Source: Arcuatula senhousia (taxonomy: Eukaryota; Mollusca; Bivalvia; Mytilida; Mytilidae). From it: a DNA stretch of 64,000 bases. The stretch lies in NCBI GenBank assembly GCA_963971305.1, contig OZ020307.1:6647501-6711500 (forward strand), written 5' to 3'. The notes below the pieces were generated by a model, which did not search any database, was not told where the DNA came from, and worked only from the letters and a program-made list of their open reading frames with translations. Below are positions 60,001 through 64,000 of this stretch, in pieces. Every line of letters begins with the position of its first letter. The stretch's first letter is position 1. The translations under genes were made by a program, and so were the position numbers.

Positions 60001-62840
60001 AATTGATGAAAATTCTTTATTAATTAATAAAATAACAATAGTTATTCACTAAATCCTTTATTCTTGCATGATACAACAAATATATAATATGATGGCATCC
60101 TCAACATGGAACACTTGGACAAGGCTTGGAGTTACGTCACCAAAACTGATATTCGATCTCCTGAAATGGCAAATCGGATATCCTGGGTAATCGGATATTT
60201 TTTCCTGACAAATTCGATATCCGATTTGGCGGAGTCTACTGTATTTGAATATTTGTTACTACATGTATCTACATGTCAAGCACACTTTACCCATCATTCT
60301 TTGATACATTGACAGTACCTATTTCCTGTTTGTTGGTCTCTTCCTTGTTTGCCTCAGGACTCCCTAGATCTATCACTTCCATCACTTCTTCCTTTTTCTT
60401 CAGTCTCAGACTTCTCCTTTTAGATTTCTTCTTTCCATCATTCTGGTCTTTGGATGGATCTTCTTTCTGAGTTTTACTGTCTTTTGATTCTTCAATATCT
60501 GAAGAAAAGGATTTGGACATTTGACTTCTATATTTGATTATCAATTTCACCCCTTTAGGACTAGTTTGTCTCTCTGCTTTGGACACTATTTGTTTAAAAA
60601 AAATAAAAGTGTTTCCTTAAGCACCGTCCCTTGGTGTCCATAGCTGAGAGATGAATATCTATATCATTAACACACTGTACATCTATTCTTATTAATATAG
60701 TCAACCATGCTTGTTCCACACAAACACACACATGCATTATATATTTTACATCACAATAAGTTATATAAACAATTGCTAGTATTGCTAAGCTATGTCTGTT
60801 ATGTACTGTTTTAAATCATAAATGTTAATTGTCATTGCCTGCAAAGGTCCTTGATTGGTAAATTGTCAGACCCAATGCAGAGGTCTAAAGTTGGTTGGTA
60901 ACTCAAATGAGTTCCATCTTAATTTGTTCTCTGTGCATTTAGATGTTTGTTTTGATGATGTGCACCATACATTAGCTTGGAAATTTCTCTGTGTAAAGAT
61001 TGTAAACTACTTTAACATTCTATGGTTTTGGTTTTTTTTTTCAAACTTTAATGTTTGAAAAGGAAATTTAACTATTCAAAGACATGAATATTGTTCTAAA
61101 GGCCTCCTAGTTAACATCAGCATTGTACAGTTAAATCAGCAGCGTCTTTTTAGTGGTGTTGTTTCAATCCATCATTTTTCTTTAAACTTGAAATACAGAA
61201 ACTGATGACCAAGATGTTATCAATACATGACATAAAGATAAATCTCTTTTTTGTTGTGTGTTTACCATTAGACAGTTCATCGTCCTGGTCTTGTTTCTTC
61301 TCTCTGATGACTTTATACATTTTCTCCACATTATAACTAGGACACGTCCTTCTTATGTCCTTCAACAAGGGATCAATGAGAACCTCATCAACTGTGGCAT
61401 GTTTGGTAAACTTCTGTAAAGAAATATGATTTCAGAAATTTAAAATTGAAAGATGACTTCATAATTTATCCTATACATTGCAGTATATTAAAATTGAAAG
61501 ATGACTTCATAATGTATCTTATACATTGTAGTATATAAATCAACTACTGTAAACTTAGTAATTTTCGCGGTGTACTAATTTTCGCTATTTTCGCGGTTGC
61601 CAAAAGACCGCGAAAATAAGTACCCGCGAATATTTGATAAAAAATTATAAATGTCTGCATGAAAGCAGGTACTTGTATATCGCTGACCGATGAGCGTGGT
61701 ATAAAATGAAAATAATTATAAGTAATGAATAAAGCATAATTAATCATTTACATAATGAAAAGAAAGACAATCGGTTTGATGTGACCATAAATTGTTATAA
61801 AAACTTTAATAGATTAAACGACAAGCATCAAACACTTCACACACAATCAACAAGTCATTAAATACTTAATCCGTTAATTGGTCAAGGTATTGTATCTGTA
61901 AACGAGTGAGAAATTGATAGCTTGGGTTGACAGTAAATTACAACAAATTTTAAATTACTGCTTTGGCGATTTCAGTCTTTGACCACCTTCTTAATAAAAA
62001 CATAAATGAATACGTTACTCATAATCATAAGCTGCACCTGAAAACTGCGAAAATTGATACCCGCGAATGTGTCCTAGTTCAAGAAACCGTGAAAATTAGC
62101 AACCGCGAAAATTAATACGTTTACAGTATAAAATTTGTCTGTAAATCATAATTAGAATAGTTGTCTTATACATGCTTATTTTCTGTACAATAAATAAAAA
62201 ACACCTTATGGTCAACACCATCTAGCATCAAGTTATTGTAGGTATATAATTTATATCCACACAGCTACACTTATTCTTTATTGATCTTTAAGTTTCAAAA
62301 GAAAATTTAGAGATTTCTCTGTAATCTGACACCAACTTGTGAACTACAGTATTTTGCATTTAATGTTCCTTCAATTCATTTTATAGTTTCCATTGTTATG
62401 ACCGTGAAAATTAGTTTTGATCTTAATTCTATCAACATAGGTCTTTATCTTTTTTTTTATCATTAGTACCTTAAGGTTGCTTAAATCACACAAAATTTTC
62501 TCTTTTTCCAACAAACATTTTCTCCAGCTTGGTTTATAATCTCCCTCAGGTAGGGCTATGACTGATTCTTTGTATTTCAGTGATACATCTGGTAGACTCC
62601 ACACATTAACACCAGAACTCTCAGAAGCTTGGTAAACATGCTTAATAGAAGGAAAGGGAGGTAAATCTGCCAGAACTAATGCTGCACTGGTACTAATAAC
62701 TTGTTTCTTCAACAGATCTGGTACCCCACTCATTAAGAAGGCTCTTTTTTGCTTTTCTTGCTCTGGATCTAAAACAGGTTTCTTTATTTCTTCAACTTTG
62801 TCATCCATCTTCTTTTTCATAAATATAGGAGCCAGCTTTC
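48015..62840 (-). CDS. ATAD5: ATAD5 (Elg1-type RFC-like PCNA unloader), 5' part outside window
   Basis: Exons in transcript order: 62470-62840, 61266-61413, 60319-60585, 58470-58652, 57947-58107, 56319-56451, 55623-55933, 55157-55315, 48682-49817, 48015-48201; 3056 nt, 1017 residues plus stop. All junctions obey GT/AG and phases match. The first exon here opens with an acceptor, so the start lies beyond 64000. Features: WPDKYQ...SSEIVGN before the AAA+ fold; acidic DDWWADDDSDFDLD; Walker A GPTGVGKT (exon 57947-58107); FEVNASSIRNGKRILSQL; Lys/Ser-rich insert with SFANFFKK; Walker B region LILFEDVDVVFEED split by an intron; sensor 1 PIILTTND; sensor 2 region GDIRRSLLALQFW; C-terminus TDYMPVLRDISKAEKLR. 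ATAD5 replaces RFC1 in a clamp-loader-like complex with RFC2-5 and removes PCNA from replicated DNA in the nucleus. Most introns carry mobile elements. Confidence 0.93.
50550..50995 (-). pseudogene. Penelope-like GIY-YIG endonuclease, truncated (left arm)
   Basis: Reads GQCKPCGDKRCKSCCQ (Cys-rich finger), then NVIYLITCHVCGLQYIGESS (GIY-YIG signature as IYL...QYIGES), KRMNGHRSDL, VSQHFVSPGHTLDDF, and ends at TAG 50550. The upstream reverse transcriptase part is missing; apparent extra N-terminal codons come from reading across the palindrome centre. This arm is uninterrupted. In full Penelope elements this domain nicks DNA during integration. Confidence 0.8.
51011..52552 (+). pseudogene. Penelope-like GIY-YIG endonuclease, truncated and split by a transposon (right arm)
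   Basis: Same coding sequence as the left arm with a few changes (HICGLQYIGESSQPFKKRM). It is interrupted after NGHRSDL by the element at 51262-52355 and resumes with KKPFLPVSQHF at 52357, ending at TAG 52550-52552. It cannot encode a working domain. Confidence 0.82.
51262..52355. mobile_element. TA-flanked DNA transposon inside the Penelope right arm
   Basis: A 1094-base insertion with ends CCGTATATACGCGCGTATAA and, complemented, CCGTATGTTCTCGAGTATAA. TA is duplicated at 51260-51261 and 52356-52357. The other arm preserves the unoccupied site (GTGACCTAACAAAAAAACC after complementing), proving the boundaries. Secondary inverted blocks CCGACTTATAGGCGA lie inside each end. The interior is AT-rich and non-coding, so the element is non-autonomous. 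Confidence 0.92.
53160..55057 (+). mobile_element. Hairpin-capped repeat element, family F1 copy F (~170-bp units), in ATAD5 intron
   Basis: Left palindrome AGGCTCCCAGGAGCCT at ~53163, about seven ~170-bp units, then the 3' tail (ACAGCAGCCATGTTTTTAAT, GGTTTCAGAGGAAAAGATTT) and ACGACAACAGAAGACGGACG. The terminal hairpin at 55029-55057 has a shorter 13-bp stem with inner pairs GGCC/GGCC and loop TTT. The element is interrupted by a 438-base insertion at 54219-54656. It ends 99 bases from exon 55157-55315. Confidence 0.85.
54219..54656 (+). mobile_element. GTCGCC-type repeat element (family F3) nested in F1 copy F
   Basis: It opens with a palindrome (GGAGCCTTCCCCGGAAGGC) and TATGTCGCCTGCG, contains two ~160-bp units (CAAACAGGAAGTAGTTATTT ... 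ATCAAGAGGCTGTGGCATG) and ends GCAGGCGACATAA, the complement of its start. F1 sequence continues on both sides (AAAAACATGAA / AAAAAGGCTATTTTTGACC), which fixes the borders. Confidence 0.8.
56766..57938 (+). mobile_element. GTCTCGCC tandem-repeat element (family F3-like) next to an ATAD5 splice donor
   Basis: It starts near TATGTCTCGCCTGCCGG and contains about six ~170-185-bp units (ATCAGATGCCTAGCTATTAT, CAGCAATTCATCG, AAGTTCACAGAGTCACTGGA, GGTCACACGGCATGGTGACA). A GCC/GTC microsatellite (57845-57882) follows. The end hairpin has outer arms GTCTCGCC / GGCGAGAC and inner CGAC/GTCG (~57900-57935). On the minus strand this hairpin begins only ~8 bases inside the intron that follows exon 57947-58107. 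Confidence 0.8.
58935..60241. mobile_element. TA-flanked Tigger/pogo-like non-autonomous transposon in ATAD5 intron
   Basis: The ends are CAGTAGACTCCACGAAATCG on the left and, complemented, CAGTAGACTCCGCCAAATCG on the right, with TA at 58933-58934 and 60242-60243. The subterminal GGATATCGG blocks repeat inside. CAGTAG...CC ends with a TA duplication are typical of pogo/Tigger elements (family knowledge). No transposase frame is present. It lies between ATAD5 exons 60319-60585 and 58470-58652. Confidence 0.8.
61547..62126. mobile_element. TA-flanked foldback element with TTTTCGCGG ends in ATAD5 intron
   Basis: The left end, CTGTAAACTTAGTAATTTTC then GCGG, is mirrored by the right CCGCGAAAATTAATACGTTT then ACAG. 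TA lies outside both ends (61545-61546, 62127-62128). Further inward, ACCGCGAAAAT and CCCGCGAAT blocks recur as shorter inverted repeats. It is 580 bases and non-coding. The short element at 39584 shares the AATTTTCGTGG theme. Confidence 0.78.
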
Positions 62841-62939
62841 CTTTAAAAAAAAACACAACAAAGACTTTATGAACATTTCAATAGATAAAGATTAACAACT
62901 TTTTTAAAACACGTACAGGTTTTTTCTCAAACTAAAATA

Positions 62940-63279
62940 ACACAATACAAATAAAGAAGGAATGTGTCCATGGGACATGGATGCCCCCTCTAGACCCAAA
63001 CAGGAAGTAGAAGTCTGACAGGTCTGAAAGTTGCTTAAGACGTTCAATTTGTCATACTGAACTATCCTTCCAAGTTTTAAATCATTCCCATGTACAGTTT
63101 CTGAGAAAAGCTCGATGGAAATTTTCACATTAATTAATTTTCCTCTTGATCCAGTCACAAACGTGAAGTAAAAGTCTGACCGCTCTGAAGGTCGCTTAGG
63201 ACTTACATTTTGTCATACTGAACCATCCTACTAAGTTTCAAATCCTTCTCATTTATGGTTTCTGAGAAAAGCTTGACAG
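62940..63279 (+). repeat. Two ~180-bp tandem units with a TCCATG palindrome (family F7)
   Basis: It starts with TGTCCATGGGACATGGATGCC and then two diverged units (AGGAAGTAGAAGTCTGACAG / CGTGAAGTAAAAGTCTGACC; TTTGTCATACTGAAC; TTTCTGAGAAAAGCT). After the foldback insertion the same element appears to continue (TGTACGGACACGAG at 63861). There is no ATAD5 exon here that I can support. Confidence 0.6.
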
Positions 63280-63861
63280 AAAGGATGAGTGGCAATAAGA
63301 CCCATTTTTGGCCCAAGATTTACCAAGAAATCAAAATTGAGCAAAAAGATGACTTGAGTAGATGAAACATTGATAAATTATTAGGCTTAAAGAAAATTAT
63401 ACGCTTGCGCATATCAGTTAAGCTGTCATGCCAATCGGTTAACGCAAAAATCTACATATTAAAGAAATTGTCCTAATTTCATTGATTTTTGCTGATTTTC
63501 AAACACTTTTTGGCCCGAAAGAAGGTGGGCGCATCAAAACAACAACTTCATACTTGGCAAAAATGTGTAAAATGATGAAATCCAGCTTTTCTGAAAGTTT
63601 GGAGTTGTTGTTTTCATGCGCCCAATGTTTTCTTAAGGAAAATATGCACTAAAACCATTCGAAATTGCATATTTTCTTTATTTTGTCAAATAAGTCCAAT
63701 AAATATGATGTCATAATTAGGTCACAATGAATGAAATTTGCCTTATTTGATATGTTATCTTTGTAACCACATATAAGCTTATATTTCTTATAAGATTCTA
63801 TACATTTGAACCAACTTCATTTTTTGGGGCCAATTATGGGTCTTAATGCCACTCATCCTTT
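63280..63861. mobile_element. Foldback element (~580 bp) inserted in an F7 repeat
   Basis: The ends AAAGGATGAGTGGCAATAAG and, complemented, AAAGGATGAGTGGCATTAAG extend inward through GACCCAT. An inner inverted pair, GGGCGCATCAAAACAACAAC and its complement (63528-63549, 63602-63623), makes most of the element foldable. No coding content. The last 139 bases of the window are AT-rich with no feature. Confidence 0.78.
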
Positions 63862-64000
63862 GTACGGACACGAGTAAAACCTAATGTCCCCAAACATGTC
63901 GTCATGGAGGCATAAAAATATACAAGTGTACTGCTTTTGCTTTTATCTCATCTTGTTTTATAATGTTGCAATCACAAATCATGTACTTCTAACACTATGA

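Noticed and set aside
62371..62856. ATAD5 start codon at the upstream Met of the frame reading MFFFKGKLAPIF
   Set aside because: The Met lies in the polypyrimidine tract of a good acceptor (TTTAAAG ending at 62841) and the phase requires one base from an upstream exon. The real start is outside the window.
62904..63158. 84-codon minus-strand frame near the right edge as an upstream ATAD5 exon
   Set aside because: It reads through a two-unit tandem repeat and carries no ATAD5-like sequence.
1..64000. tRNA or rRNA genes
   Set aside because: I looked for tRNA-like cloverleaf and B-box patterns by eye and found none I could support. A covariance-model scan would be needed to exclude them.

Overview
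The window looks like nuclear DNA of a marine bivalve, most likely a mussel (Mytilus type). It is AT-rich, has spliced genes with GT/AG introns, and is crowded with short repeats. The species call rests on my recognition of the 'gctcacctg...caggtgagc' and 'gaggctcccaggagcc' repeat ends, which I associate with mussel genomes. It is an inference and was not checked by search.

Three conserved genes are present. A FUT10/FUT11-type fucosyltransferase (minus, 19385-21073, two coding exons) sits head-to-head with a SEC24C/D-type COPII coat gene (plus, 22576-41213, 23 coding exons, 1201 codons after splicing). They share a ~290-base putative bidirectional promoter with ETS-like and NRF1-like sites. 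An ATAD5 (PCNA unloader) gene lies convergently (minus, 48015-62840, ten exons seen, 5' part beyond the right edge). All exon joins were checked by hand for splice consensus and reading phase, and they close without a frame error. The two first genes act in the secretory pathway (ER glycosylation, ER export). ATAD5 acts in the nucleus on PCNA.

Layout: 1-5350 is a 50-bp minisatellite interrupted by a nearly intact non-LTR retrotransposon (643-4916, one in-frame stop). 5620-11137 is one large inverted-end element with three complete copies of a second element family inside it. 11138-19384 holds degenerate repeats, a hairpin, an SGNH-hydrolase-like pseudogene, a foldback element and another repeat element. 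19385-42830 is the FUT/SEC24 pair, with several SEC24 introns each carrying a mobile element. 43096-47417 is a cluster of repeat elements. 48015-62840 is ATAD5, whose 5.3-kb last intron is almost entirely an inverted dimer of a Penelope-like element plus a hairpin-capped repeat. 62940-64000 is repeats.

The most striking theme is a set of at least six sequence-unrelated, non-coding element families built on a similar plan: a short palindrome at one end, a central tandem array of ~147-490-bp units and, in most of them, a CG-rich microsatellite and a terminal hairpin at the other end. In the best represented family (six complete copies) the terminal hairpin shows compensatory base-pair changes and one copy with a flipped hairpin tip. 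This plan resembles the bivalve 'pearl'/Helentron-associated elements, but I could not confirm that assignment.
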